Positions 19,600-28,562 of a stretch of DNA of 64,000 nucleotides are shown here, one piece after another. Made by a program: the position numbers and the translations under genes. The notes under the pieces are model-generated. The model made no database searches. It worked only from the letters and a program-made list of their open reading frames with translations, and was not told the origin of the DNA. This stretch comes from Rhodospirillales bacterium (GTDB lineage: Bacteria > Pseudomonadota > Alphaproteobacteria > Rhodospirillales > Casp-alpha2), in contig JAEPMA010000013.1 of the NCBI GenBank assembly GCA_017644185.1, positions 37,548-101,547 of the forward strand, given 5' to 3'. Position 1 is the stretch's first letter, and each line of letters opens with the position of its first letter.

Positions 19600-20352
19600 A
19601 TGGCTGTCCTGAAAGTCACCGATCTGCACGCGCGCTATTCCGCCAAGGGTCCTGAAATCCTCAAGGGTATTTCCTTCGAGGTCGAAGAAAACGACTTCTT
19701 CGCGATCATCGGCCCCTCCGGCGCGGGTAAGTCGACGCTGATCCGCTGCATCAACCGGCTTGTCGAGCCGACCTCGGGGAGCATCGTTTTCGATGGCCGC
19801 GAGATCACGACGCTGAGCCGCGTCGAACTCCGGCGGCAGCGCCGCGACATCGGGATGATTTTCCAGGAGTTCAACCTGGTCAACCGGATGAGCGTCATGG
19901 ACAACGTGCTGTCCGGAAGGCTGGGCTACACGTCAAACCTCCGCACCCTGTTCCGCGCCTTCCCGCGCGAAGACATCGATCACGCGCTCGCGTTATTGGA
20001 TCGGGTCGGCCTGATCGATCACGTCGACAAACGCGCCGACCAGCTTTCCGGTGGCCAGCGCCAGCGCGTCGGCATCGCCCGGGCGCTGATGCAGGATCCG
20101 AAACTGATGCTGCTCGACGAGCCGACCTCCGCGCTCGACCCGAAAATTTCGCGAGAAGTGATGGAGTTGATCAAGGAGATGGCGCAGGAACTGAAGGTTC
20201 CGTGCCTCTGCAACATCCACGACGTCAAGCTGGCGACCGAATGCTGCAACAAGATCATCGGCCTGCAGGACGGGGTCACCATGTTCTCCGGGCTGACCGG
20301 CGACATGAACGAAGAAAAGCTTGGCGAGATCTACGCCATGGAAGTGCTGTGA
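19600..20352 (+). CDS. phnC: Phosphonate-type ABC transporter, ATP-binding subunit
   Basis: A 250-residue ABC ATPase of the PhnC family. Walker A is GPSGAGKST (about 38-46), the Q-loop is GMIFQEFNLVNRMSVMDNVL, the signature is LSGGQRQR and Walker B is LMLLDEPTSALD. GRLGYTSNLRTLFRAFPRED is characteristic of PhnC. It energises uptake through the two following permeases. The ATG was set by comparison with the family N-terminus (AVLKVTDLHARY); a longer open frame upstream contains the phnD-phnC stem-loop and is not coding. Confidence 0.95.
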   Translation: MAVLKVTDLHARYSAKGPEILKGISFEVEENDFFAIIGPSGAGKSTLIRCINRLVEPTSGSIVFDGREITTLSRVELRRQRRDIGMIFQEFNLVNRMSVMDNVLSGRLGYTSNLRTLFRAFPREDIDHALALLDRVGLIDHVDKRADQLSGGQRQRVGIARALMQDPKLMLLDEPTSALDPKISREVMELIKEMAQELKVPCLCNIHDVKLATECCNKIIGLQDGVTMFSGLTGDMNEEKLGEIYAMEVL

Positions 20353-20361
20353 GGTGAGGGG

Positions 20362-21192
20362 ATGACCAGTTTTTCCGCAAACCCCGCGCTTTCGCGCGTC
20401 GCCGACCGGGTCCAGGACAGCCGGCGCCGCAGCCGTTATATCTCGGGCGCGCTGACCGTCGCGCTGACGATCATGGTCGCCTGGAGCGTCGACGTGACCG
20501 TGATCCAGGACACGGATTGGGAACGCATCGGCAGCGTCGCCAATGTGTGGGAGGCCACCAGCCACTTCATCGGCCTCGATCTCGAGCTGTTTCCGGACTT
20601 GCTCGTCCCCGCAATCGAAACGCTTCTGATCGCATGTCTGGGGACGGCGTTCGGTCTGATCCTGTGTATCCCTGCGGCCTGGTTCGGGGCGATGAACATC
20701 ACCCCCTACGCGCCGATCACCTATCCGCTGGCGCGGTTGATGATGACCCTCAGCCGGTCGATCCACGAGATCGTCTGGGCGTTGTTCTTCGTCGCCGTCG
20801 TCGGGTTGGGGGCGATGGCGGGGGTGCTCGCGATCGCCGTCCGGTCCGTCGGCTTCATCGCCAAGATGACGGCCGAAGCGATCGAGGATATCGACTACGG
20901 TCCCGTCGAAGCGATCAAGGCGGTCGGCGGCTCCAACTTTCAGGTGATCGTCTACGCGATCCTGCCGCAGGTCCTTCCTCAGATCGTCTCGGTGGTGATC
21001 TTCGAATGGGAGATCAACATCCGCCGTTCGGCGATCCTGGGTCTCGTCGGCGCGGGGGGGCTCGGGCTCGTGTTCTTCCGCCAGATGAACACCTTCAACT
21101 ATCACGGCGTGACGTCGGTGATCGTCGCGATCCTGATCATTATCCTGCTGGGCGAGGCGATTTCGTACTTCGTCCGCCGGCGCATGATCTGA
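20362..21192 (+). CDS. phnE: Phosphonate-type ABC transporter, permease 1
   Basis: A 276-residue inner-membrane permease with about six helices. It has the EAA-like loop typical of the BPD permease family (AEAIEDIDYGPVEAIKAVGGSN) and the PhnE landmark LSRSIHEIVWALFFVAVVGLGA. A GAGGTGAGGGG site overlaps the end of phnC. The two permeases, encoded in tandem, would form the heterodimeric channel through which the PhnD ligand enters. Confidence 0.93.
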   Translation: MTSFSANPALSRVADRVQDSRRRSRYISGALTVALTIMVAWSVDVTVIQDTDWERIGSVANVWEATSHFIGLDLELFPDLLVPAIETLLIACLGTAFGLILCIPAAWFGAMNITPYAPITYPLARLMMTLSRSIHEIVWALFFVAVVGLGAMAGVLAIAVRSVGFIAKMTAEAIEDIDYGPVEAIKAVGGSNFQVIVYAILPQVLPQIVSVVIFEWEINIRRSAILGLVGAGGLGLVFFRQMNTFNYHGVTSVIVAILIIILLGEAISYFVRRRMI

Positions 21193-21204
21193 GGAGGCGG
21201 AAAG

Positions 21205-22050
21205 ATGAGCAATCGCATGGCCGCCTTCGGCGGACCCGAGAAAAAGAAACTCGAATGGCGGCGGTTCCGCTATCCGGACTCGCTCTACAGTTACGCCGGC
21301 TGGCTGATCGCGTTCACCGTCGTGGTGTTCAGCATCGAATATCTGAACATCCCGCTCGACCGGATTCTGGGGATGTTGGGACGGATGGGCGATACGCTCG
21401 CCAGCCGTTACTATCCGCCCGACATCGAATACATCATGGATCGGGATTATTTCGGCTACGTCGTCGAGACCATCCAGATGGCGTACCTGGGGGCGTTGTT
21501 CGGGTTGATCATCACGATCCCGATCGCCTGGTTCGCGTCGTTCAACATGACGCCCAGCCGGCGCTTCGTCTATCCCGTCGCGAGATTGTTCGGGATGTCG
21601 TGCCGCGCCGTCCACGAAACGATCTGGGCGATCCTGTTCGTCTCGATCCTCGGTTTCGGGATGCTGCCGGGCGTGCTGGCGCTGACGCTGTTCTCGGCCG
21701 GGTTCGCGGCCAAGCTGTTCGCGGAAGAGATCGAGCGGATCGACATGGGCCCGGTCGAGGCGATGCGCTCGACCGGTGCCAACCTGTTCCAGATCATGCT
21801 GTTCGGCGTCTGGCCGCAGGTCAGGGTCGCGTTTACCGGGATCGCCATCTACACCTGGGATGTGGCGTTCCGCGCCGCGACGGTGGTCGGCTTCTTCGGG
21901 GCCGGCGGGATGGGGTGGTATCTGAAGCGCAACGTCCTGCAGATCGAAACCGAACGTGTCGCCGCAATCATCCTTTCGATCATCGTGCTCGTGATCATTT
22001 CCGAGGCGCTGTCCGCATGGGCCAGAAGCGCCGTCATGAAGATGAAATGA
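21205..22050 (+). CDS. phnE: Phosphonate-type ABC transporter, permease 2
   Basis: A 281-residue second permease, with the same coupling-loop region (AEEIERIDMGPVEAMRSTGANL) and CRAVHETIWAILFVSILGFGM in place of the landmark in permease 1. It has a cytoplasmic N-terminal extension (KKKLEWRRFRYPDS) and a larger extracytoplasmic loop before the transport core (SRYYPPDIEYIMDRDYFGY). GAGGAGG lies 7 bases before the ATG. It follows permease 1 by 12 bases, so the four transporter genes form one operon. Confidence 0.93.
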   Translation: MSNRMAAFGGPEKKKLEWRRFRYPDSLYSYAGWLIAFTVVVFSIEYLNIPLDRILGMLGRMGDTLASRYYPPDIEYIMDRDYFGYVVETIQMAYLGALFGLIITIPIAWFASFNMTPSRRFVYPVARLFGMSCRAVHETIWAILFVSILGFGMLPGVLALTLFSAGFAAKLFAEEIERIDMGPVEAMRSTGANLFQIMLFGVWPQVRVAFTGIAIYTWDVAFRAATVVGFFGAGGMGWYLKRNVLQIETERVAAIILSIIVLVIISEALSAWARSAVMKMK

Positions 22051-22167
22051 CGCGGTTGTCACGTGGATGAAACGGCAATGGTTCAAACTGGAAATTTCAA
22101 TTGGCGCGGGTCGCCCGCGTGGACCGCATGAAGCGCGGGCTGCATGAATAAGCTGGAGAAAACAAAA

Positions 22168-23262
22168 ATGACGAAAACAGGACGCGCCGCGGTCTACGAT
22201 GCGCCGAACGCACCGTTCGAACTGAAAGAGTATCCGCTCCGCGACGTTAAAGAGGACGAAGCGCTCGTTCGAATCACCATGTCGACGATCTGCCGGTCCG
22301 ACATCCATTCCTACCAAGGTCACCGGCCGAACCCGTGTCCGGGGATTCTCGGCCACGAGATCGTCGGCGTTATCGAACAGCTTGGCGACACCATCACCCA
22401 CGACATGCGGGGCGATAAGCTGAATCCGGGCGACCGTGTGACGTGGACCGAGTTCTTCCACCACGGCCCGTCGTACTATCGTGAAGTTCACGACATGCCG
22501 CAGAAGTCGAAGGGCGTGCGCAAGTACGGCCACGACCTGGCCGAAGACGACCCGCACTTCCTGGGCGGGTTCGCGGAATATTGCTACATCCTGCCCGGCA
22601 CCGGCATCCTGAAACTGCCCGACGACATCACGGATGAAGAGGCGACACCCTTGAACTGCGGGGTCGCGACGATGATCTCGGTGACCGAAGCCGCCGACAT
22701 CGGTATCGGGGATACCGTGGTCGTGCAGGGGTTGGGATTGTTGGGATTGTACGGGTGCGCCATCGCCAAGGCGAGGGGGGCCAGAAAGGTCATCGGCCTC
22801 GACGGGGTCGCATCCAGGCGCGAACTCGCGACGCGGTTCGGTGCCGACGTGACGTTCGATATCTCTCAGATCAATGAGAAAGAGCTGATCGAAAAGGTGC
22901 GCGCCGAATGCCCGCCCGACGGCGCGGATTCCGTGATCGAAGTGTGCGGCTATCCGGAAGCGGTGCCGGCCGGGGTCCGGATGCTGCGGACGGGCGGCTG
23001 TTACGTGATCGGCGGGTTGGTCAACCCGGACGCCAACTTCGAGATCGACGGCAATCTGATCCTTAAGGGCTGGATCAACATCAAGGGCGTGCACAATTAC
23101 CATCCGCGCCATTTGATCGAGGCGCTCGATTTCGTGATGAGCAACAAATCCCGGTTCCCGTTCGCGGAACTCGTCGATTCCCAGTTCAAGCTCGAAGATC
23201 TGAACGAGGCGTTCTCGCGCGCCGCCGACAGGTCGGTGCTGCGCGCCGCGATCGTGCCGTAA
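22168..23262 (+). CDS. Zn-dependent alcohol dehydrogenase, HpnZ-like (phosphonate-associated)
   Basis: A 364-residue medium-chain dehydrogenase. Cys42 (STICRSDIH) and His63-Glu64 (ILGHEIVG) are the catalytic zinc ligands; the Rossmann motif is VVQGLGLLGLYGCAIAKARG. The four-cysteine structural zinc lobe is not evident; that place holds an insert (RVTWTEFFHHGPSYYREVHD). It resembles the group annotated as phosphonate-catabolism-associated alcohol dehydrogenase, and its position behind phnDCE supports this. The ATG with GGAG 9 bases upstream was preferred to one 24 bases earlier. The alcohol or aldehyde substrate is unknown. Confidence 0.82.
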   Translation: MTKTGRAAVYDAPNAPFELKEYPLRDVKEDEALVRITMSTICRSDIHSYQGHRPNPCPGILGHEIVGVIEQLGDTITHDMRGDKLNPGDRVTWTEFFHHGPSYYREVHDMPQKSKGVRKYGHDLAEDDPHFLGGFAEYCYILPGTGILKLPDDITDEEATPLNCGVATMISVTEAADIGIGDTVVVQGLGLLGLYGCAIAKARGARKVIGLDGVASRRELATRFGADVTFDISQINEKELIEKVRAECPPDGADSVIEVCGYPEAVPAGVRMLRTGGCYVIGGLVNPDANFEIDGNLILKGWINIKGVHNYHPRHLIEALDFVMSNKSRFPFAELVDSQFKLEDLNEAFSRAADRSVLRAAIVP

Positions 23263-23273
23263 TTTTAGGAAAC

Positions 23274-23301
23274 CGTCGTCCTGATTTGAGCTCAGGGTGA
23301 C
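23274..23301. repeat. Short family B palindrome
   Basis: Inverted repeat CGTCGTCCTGA / TCAGGGTGACG starting 12 bases after the dehydrogenase stop. It looks like a single arm of the larger family B element seen at 28.4 and 49.0 kb. It may act as a terminator for the phn operon. Confidence 0.55.
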
Positions 23302-23352
23302 GCCTATTGAGATCGTCACGGCGCGCTGCGCCCGGAAAAGGGTGCGGGCGGG

Positions 23353-24252
23353 CTAGCGCCGCGTCACCCAGAAGGCGGTGGCCATGAACCCGACGGTCAG
23401 CGCGATCATGATACTGATCGCCGTTACCCAGCGATCGGCGCGTTCCTGCGCCAGAATCTCCGGCCTTACCGACCCGATCACCCGCCAGCGCGAATGCGGG
23501 ATCTCGGCGCGCGCCATGACGCTGTCCATTTCACTATCGCTCAGCCGAATGTCGCGCTTCAGCGAGATCTTGTCGCGGGCGCCGTCGGCGCTGAATTCCA
23601 ACAGGTCCGGCTGGTCGGTGTTGACGACCGAGAGAACATGCCCCGGGGCTTGGTTGGCGCGTATGATGGTCACCAGCGGGCCGGGAAAGAAGCTGACGAA
23701 GAAGACGCCTTTGAGTTCGTCGGCATCCGCCCGCGGCGACATGACGTCGAAATGGTAATGTCCGGCCTGTGGGTGGATGACGGTTCGATAGTGGGCCTCG
23801 CCGTGTTCGGCACCCCGCAGTTGATGGATGTATTCCTGGATATTCAACTGGCAGGCCTGACCGACCAGCCCATCGATGTCGTTGACCAGGTCACTGCCGT
23901 TCGGGCCGGCGATGGTGAAGGTGAAGTAGGACGGGAACTGTTGGCGTAGAAGATTGCCGATCTCCTGACGCAGCGTTTCGCTTTCCGGATTCTGCTCGAA
24001 GCGATTGACGAGGTCGAGATGTTCCTGAACGAACACCCGGACAACCCGCTGCCTTTCGTTCAGATACGCCTCGATCTTTTGAGATGTTTGTCGGACTTCT
24101 TCCTCAAGCAAAGCCGCATGGCGGGCCGCGTCGGCGGATATGGCTTGAAGCGTCATGTAGGCGGTCACGCCGCAACCCAAGACGGTCACGAGGGCGAACG
24201 CCAACAGCATGTTGCGCGCACTTCGGTTCGGTTTAGAGGTGTCGTCTGCCAC
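23353..24252 (-). CDS. Membrane sensor-domain protein without output domain
   Basis: A 299-residue protein with one N-terminal helix (about 14-34), a periplasmic domain of about 235 residues and a second helix at the very end (about 275-295), followed only by Arg-Arg. The periplasmic part begins with a long helix (ALLEEEVRQTSQKIEAYLNERQRVV) and continues as a PDC/Cache-like fold (SYFTFTIAGPNGSDLVNDIDG ... VFFVSFFPGPLVTIIRANQ). This is the input half of a histidine kinase, diguanylate cyclase or chemoreceptor with no output domain. No continuation is found in any frame downstream. It may act through a partner; the partner is unknown. Confidence 0.6.
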   Translation of the reverse strand: MADDTSKPNRSARNMLLAFALVTVLGCGVTAYMTLQAISADAARHAALLEEEVRQTSQKIEAYLNERQRVVRVFVQEHLDLVNRFEQNPESETLRQEIGNLLRQQFPSYFTFTIAGPNGSDLVNDIDGLVGQACQLNIQEYIHQLRGAEHGEAHYRTVIHPQAGHYHFDVMSPRADADELKGVFFVSFFPGPLVTIIRANQAPGHVLSVVNTDQPDLLEFSADGARDKISLKRDIRLSDSEMDSVMARAEIPHSRWRVIGSVRPEILAQERADRWVTAISIMIALTVGFMATAFWVTRR

Positions 24253-24344
24253 GGTAGAAATGTCTCACTCAGGATCGATCGGACGCACATCCTAGTTGCA
24301 GGCGCGCGCGGTTACACGTCCGTATCATCCACATCTACGAGAGG

Positions 24345-24797
24345 TTAGCGCCAGATATCGTCCATGATGCGGTTGGCGTAGGTGACCAGTGCCGCGTGGT
24401 ATTCGGATCGCTGATGGTCGAGGGGATCTTCCTCGGTCCAGGCCATGCGTTTGGCCCACTCGGTCATCGTCGCGACCCAGGGGTCGGGAAACTTGAAGGC
24501 GCGGCAGATAGACTTGATTTCCGCGAGTTCGGCTTCGTGCACGTAGTCGTCGGCATAGAGCATGCGCATCAGCTCAAGCCCGGCGATGACCCGCGCGCGG
24601 TGGGTGTCGAACATGGTGACGTCGATGTCCGCCAGCACGGCACGCTGGTCGAACTCGAAGGGGATCTCCATCTCTTTACAGAGGGCGTCGAGCGCTTCGT
24701 GCTCGTCGGCGGAATCCTCGCCGTCCGCCTGGGTGATGCGGCTCGCCAGGACCAGCACGGCGCGTTTCTGTGCGTCATTCAACTCGTTCAGAAACAT
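24345..24797 (-). CDS. TerB-like (tellurite resistance B superfamily) protein
   Basis: A 150-residue acidic, all-helical protein of the TerB-like superfamily. Two acidic metal-binding-type turns are visible, ITQADGEDSADEHEAL and LYADDYVHEAELAEI, in the repeat arrangement of the family. The superfamily is linked to stress and membrane-associated processes, but this single gene without other ter genes cannot be given a function. The ATG was chosen because GGTGGAG lies just upstream; a frame eight codons longer has no ribosome site. It is divergent from the receptor-channel gene across about 125 bases. Confidence 0.75.
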   Translation of the reverse strand: MFLNELNDAQKRAVLVLASRITQADGEDSADEHEALDALCKEMEIPFEFDQRAVLADIDVTMFDTHRARVIAGLELMRMLYADDYVHEAELAEIKSICRAFKFPDPWVATMTEWAKRMAWTEEDPLDHQRSEYHAALVTYANRIMDDIWR

Positions 24798-24923
24798 CCG
24801 CTCCACCCTCAAATCGCGCAAAACGCGATATTTATGCCGTATTACGCAGCGTTACAAAAAATAACTTCACTTTGGCGCCAATAATTCGGAACCTTTCGAT
24901 AATAACAGGGGGGCCAGGGTCAA

Positions 24924-27900
24924 TTGAAGAAAATCCTGAGCTGGATGATCGTCGCGGTGTTTGCGGCCCTGCAAGTGGCCGTTCTCGCGCCCGATTTGCT
25001 GAGCAGTTCGAGCGGCTCGCTTAAGGTTGCCATCGTCGGCCCCATGAGCGGCGAGGACGAGGCCCAGGGCAAGGCGATGCTGGCCGGTGCCCGTCAACTC
25101 ATCGACAGTTATAACCGCGAGCGCGATTCACTGACGCCGCGCGTCGTGCTCGACGTTCACGACGACAAGAACGACCCCGAAGAAGCGAAGAAGATCGCCC
25201 TCGAACTCGCCGGCGATCCGGAAGTTCTCGCCGTACTCGGGCACCAATCCGACAACGCGTCCGCCGTCGCCGGCCCGATCTACGCCGAAAAGGGTTTGCC
25301 CGCCGTGACCGGTTCCAGCGGTCTTCAAAAAGTCACGTTCCAGAACGACTGGTACTTCCGTGTCGGTTTGACGACCGCCAACCAGGGGACGTTCCTCGCC
25401 AACTACATCGGCCGGGTGATGAAGGCGGAAGAGGTCTATGTCATCCGCTCGACCGACCCTTACGGCGATACCATGGGCGAGGCGGTGGTCGACGAATTGA
25501 ATTTCCAGCGGCGGTTAAGCGCGTTCAGCGTCAAGGTTCTAAACCAGTACCGCATCGACCCGGCATCGCCGACACTCGCCGAGGATATCCAGAAGATCGC
25601 CGAAGAGATCATGCCGACGTACGCCCGCCAGCCGATCGTCGTCGCGGTGAACGAAGATATCGCCGCCGAGGTGGTTTTCGGTCTGCAAAGTAATCAGCGG
25701 CGCAGACTGGGGAAGACGATCCCCTATCAGATCGTCGGTCCCGACTCGCTCTCGAAAGCATCCGTGCAGGAAGAGTTGGCGGCAAGACGGACGACGCGGT
25801 TCGGTCTGCAGGATTTCACCGAAGGGATGCGCGCCGTGGCGCCCTTCCTTGAGGACGTCGCCAATCAGAAAGCGCGTGACTTCCGTTATGCCTATCGATC
25901 CGAATATAAGGCCGAACCCAGCGTGATCGCCGCCGGTTTCCACGACGCCGCCGCCGTGCTGGTTCGGGCGTTGGGGCAGTTGGTCGAGAACGGGGTTGCG
26001 ACGACCGATGCCAAGGCAGCGCGGGAAGCCGTCCGCGAATATCTGTCCGACATCGACACCCCCGCGAGCGCGGTGATCGGGGTCACCGGGCCGCTTTATT
26101 TCAACCGTGACGGCAACGCCATCAAGACGGTGCCCATCGGTATTTATCGCGACCGCCGGCTTGTTTCGACACCGGTGCAGCTGAGCCCGACCGGCACCAT
26201 CGACCGCGAAGACGGCGCGCCTGTGTTCCAGATCTTCGGGGGGTACTTCACACCGACCCGGGTCGTGCCGACGGGCGTGCAGATCAACAAGATCAGGAAC
26301 GTCGATCTGAAGAGCCGGACGGCGGAAATAGACTTCAATTTCTGGTTCCGGCATCAGGGCGATCTCGATCTCAGCCAGATCGTCTTCCCGAACGCCGTCA
26401 CGCCGGTCGAACTCGGCGATCCCATCGACAAGAGCGAGAAGGGGGGGCAGCATTATCGTCTCTACCGGGTCGAGGGCGTGTTCCAGACGGATTTCCTGGG
26501 CCCCGTGTCACGTGGGGGCGACCGGGTCATCGGCTTCCAGATGCGTCATGCCGTCCTCAATCGCGAGCGCCTGATCCTGATCCCCGATCTTGTCGGGATG
26601 GACGGGGGCACGGGGAACACGCTGCAGGGCCGGGTGGCGCGGGTTCTCGATCTCGGGGACGAGACGTCGCATCAGTTGAAGAAAGTCGACATCTTCCTCG
26701 ACGCCCAACCGGTCGAGGTGATGGGTAATCCGGAATACATCGGCGTCAACATCGAGGGGTTCTCGCGGATCAACACCGCCGTCTGGCTGACACCCGACGA
26801 AATCACCCTGAACCGGCTGATCGATCCGGGCACGGCACTGCGCGCCTTTCTTCTGTTCGGTTTCCTGCTGGGGGTGATGGCGATCGCTAGCCAGCACTTG
26901 AGGGGGACATCGAAACAGAAGTGGATCTGGTTCCCATCGGCGATTCTCGCCGTGATGTTCCTGTTCGTCGCCGAACCGGCGATGGCCGGGCTCTTGGTGG
27001 GGCGCGGCATGAGCCCGCTCATGGCCGAGGCGGTGCCGATCTTCGTCGGTTGTTTGTGGTGGCTGGTGCCGGCGTGGTTGTTGGCGCGGTTCATGGAGCT
27101 GTTCGTGTGGCGGCCGCTGGAGCAGAACACCAAACGCGAAGTGCCGCGCGTGGTCAGGGTGTTTGTCGCGGGCACGTTCTATACTTTAGCGGTGCTGGGG
27201 ATTCTGGCGTTCGTGTTCGACCAGCGGATCACCAGCCTGCTGGCGACATCGGGCGTCCTCGCCATGATCATCGGTCTCGCCATCCAGATGAATATCTCCA
27301 ACGTGTTTTCCGGGATCGCCATCAACGTCGAACGCCCGTTCCGGATCGGCGACTGGGTGAAGATCGAAGGCCACGAACCCGGCCGCATCGTCAACATCAC
27401 GTGGCGGACGACCCGGCTCGAAACCATCGACAAGAACATCATCTGCATCCCCAACGCGATGGCGTCCGACCAGACGCTGGAAAACCTCAGCTACCCGGAC
27501 GAGCGCTACCGCGCCGAACTGATGGTTCACGTCGATCCGGGCGCCAAACCGGAATGGGTCGAGAAAATATTAATGGACGCCGTCATGTCGGTGCCGGGCG
27601 TGCTCGCCGAGCCGCAAGCGGTCGTCCAGTTCGACGGGGTCATGGACTGGTCGGCGGACTTCGCGGTCCGGTTCTTCTGCCCGGATTACGCCGAGAGCAT
27701 CCCGTTATCGGCCAAGGTGTGGCGCCAGATCGTCCGCAATCTTAAATACGCCGGGTTCGAATCCGTCATTCACGAAGAGTTCACCCTGTTCCACCTGTCC
27801 GACACGGCCAAGCAGGGCGGCGACGTCGCCCCCTTGCTGATCACCGACGTCGAGGTGTTCGAGCCGTTCGGCGAGGCCGAGATCAACGAACTGTGCCAGC

Positions 27901-28382
27901 ACATGGTCCGCCACAGACTGGAACCCCAGCGCACCGTGATCGAACAGGGCTCGGCCGGCGACAGTTTGTTCATCGTCGTCGAGGGCGCGCTCAAGGCCGA
28001 GATCGAGATGGACGACGACAAGGTGATCGAAGTCGGGCGCCTCGGCCCCGGCGATTTCTTTGGCGAGATGGCGCTGCTCACCGGCGAGCCGCGCGGCGCG
28101 ACCATCACGACGATCACCCCCTCGCAGATCTACGAAGTCAAAAAAGAGCACATCGAACCGGTGATCGAGAAGTATCCCGACATCAAGGAAGACCTGTCGC
28201 GTATCCTGACGCGGCGCGAGTTGGAGAACCTGCGCCGCCGGAACGAGCACTTCGCGTCCGTCGACGAGGAACGCAATCTGGCATCCAGGTTGCTGTCCAA
28301 GATCACCGACTTCTTCGGGCGGAGTGAGCGGAAGGGACCCAAGAAGCCGGCTTCCCAGGACGCCGTCGACGCCGACGATTGA
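24924..28382 (+). CDS. Periplasmic receptor-MscS channel-cNMP-binding fusion (bCNG type)
   Basis: A 1,152-residue multidomain protein. Residues 1-22 are a signal or anchor helix. Residues 33-430 are an ABC-type branched-chain amino-acid binding fold (VAIVGPMSGEDEAQGKAMLAGA, then GHQSDNASAVAGPIYAEKGLP). Residues about 440-600 are a second extracytoplasmic beta domain resembling the ligand-binding domain of Cys-loop receptors. Five helices follow (about 637-656, 668-690, 702-728, 744-765, 771-800); the last, with NVERPFRIGDWVKIEG after it, is the MscS pore helix and beta domain. Residues 975-1090 are a cNMP-binding domain with phosphate cassette FGEMALLTGEPRGAT (Arg1057). An odd helix number puts both binding folds outside and MscS/cNMP inside. 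The start is TTG. The C-terminal half matches bCNG channels. Confidence 0.85.
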   Translation: MKKILSWMIVAVFAALQVAVLAPDLLSSSSGSLKVAIVGPMSGEDEAQGKAMLAGARQLIDSYNRERDSLTPRVVLDVHDDKNDPEEAKKIALELAGDPEVLAVLGHQSDNASAVAGPIYAEKGLPAVTGSSGLQKVTFQNDWYFRVGLTTANQGTFLANYIGRVMKAEEVYVIRSTDPYGDTMGEAVVDELNFQRRLSAFSVKVLNQYRIDPASPTLAEDIQKIAEEIMPTYARQPIVVAVNEDIAAEVVFGLQSNQRRRLGKTIPYQIVGPDSLSKASVQEELAARRTTRFGLQDFTEGMRAVAPFLEDVANQKARDFRYAYRSEYKAEPSVIAAGFHDAAAVLVRALGQLVENGVATTDAKAAREAVREYLSDIDTPASAVIGVTGPLYFNRDGNAIKTVPIGIYRDRRLVSTPVQLSPTGTIDREDGAPVFQIFGGYFTPTRVVPTGVQINKIRNVDLKSRTAEIDFNFWFRHQGDLDLSQIVFPNAVTPVELGDPIDKSEKGGQHYRLYRVEGVFQTDFLGPVSRGGDRVIGFQMRHAVLNRERLILIPDLVGMDGGTGNTLQGRVARVLDLGDETSHQLKKVDIFLDAQPVEVMGNPEYIGVNIEGFSRINTAVWLTPDEITLNRLIDPGTALRAFLLFGFLLGVMAIASQHLRGTSKQKWIWFPSAILAVMFLFVAEPAMAGLLVGRGMSPLMAEAVPIFVGCLWWLVPAWLLARFMELFVWRPLEQNTKREVPRVVRVFVAGTFYTLAVLGILAFVFDQRITSLLATSGVLAMIIGLAIQMNISNVFSGIAINVERPFRIGDWVKIEGHEPGRIVNITWRTTRLETIDKNIICIPNAMASDQTLENLSYPDERYRAELMVHVDPGAKPEWVEKILMDAVMSVPGVLAEPQAVVQFDGVMDWSADFAVRFFCPDYAESIPLSAKVWRQIVRNLKYAGFESVIHEEFTLFHLSDTAKQGGDVAPLLITDVEVFEPFGEAEINELCQHMVRHRLEPQRTVIEQGSAGDSLFIVVEGALKAEIEMDDDKVIEVGRLGPGDFFGEMALLTGEPRGATITTITPSQIYEVKKEHIEPVIEKYPDIKEDLSRILTRRELENLRRRNEHFASVDEERNLASRLLSKITDFFGRSERKGPKKPASQDAVDADD

Positions 28383-28402
28383 GGTGCGTTCTAAAAGGTT
28401 TT

Positions 28403-28492
28403 CGTCGCCCTGAACGTAATTCAGGGCCCATGAGTTGTTTTTGGGAGTAAACGGCGTCCCGCCATGGATCCTGAATCGCGTTCAGGATGACG
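28403..28492. repeat. Family B palindromic repeat
   Basis: CGTCGCCCTGAACGTAATTC...GGGCCCATG at the left and CATGGATCCTGAATCGCGTT...CAGGATGACG at the right. Each arm is itself a hairpin and the two arms are mirror images. It lies between the receptor-channel stop and the APC permease. Confidence 0.75.
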
Positions 28493-28562
28493 GTGTGAGC
28501 CAGGCCGCGCGGCATTGATCCACATCATCGCATTCGCCCGTAATGCGCAGTAGCATCCCCCC

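Noticed and set aside
19993..23319. Minus-strand open frame of 1,108 codons
   Set aside because: It lies antisense to phnC, both phnE genes and the dehydrogenase, which are strongly recognisable. Its translation is low-complexity, rich in Asp, Arg, His and Pro as expected for an antisense frame in GC-rich DNA.
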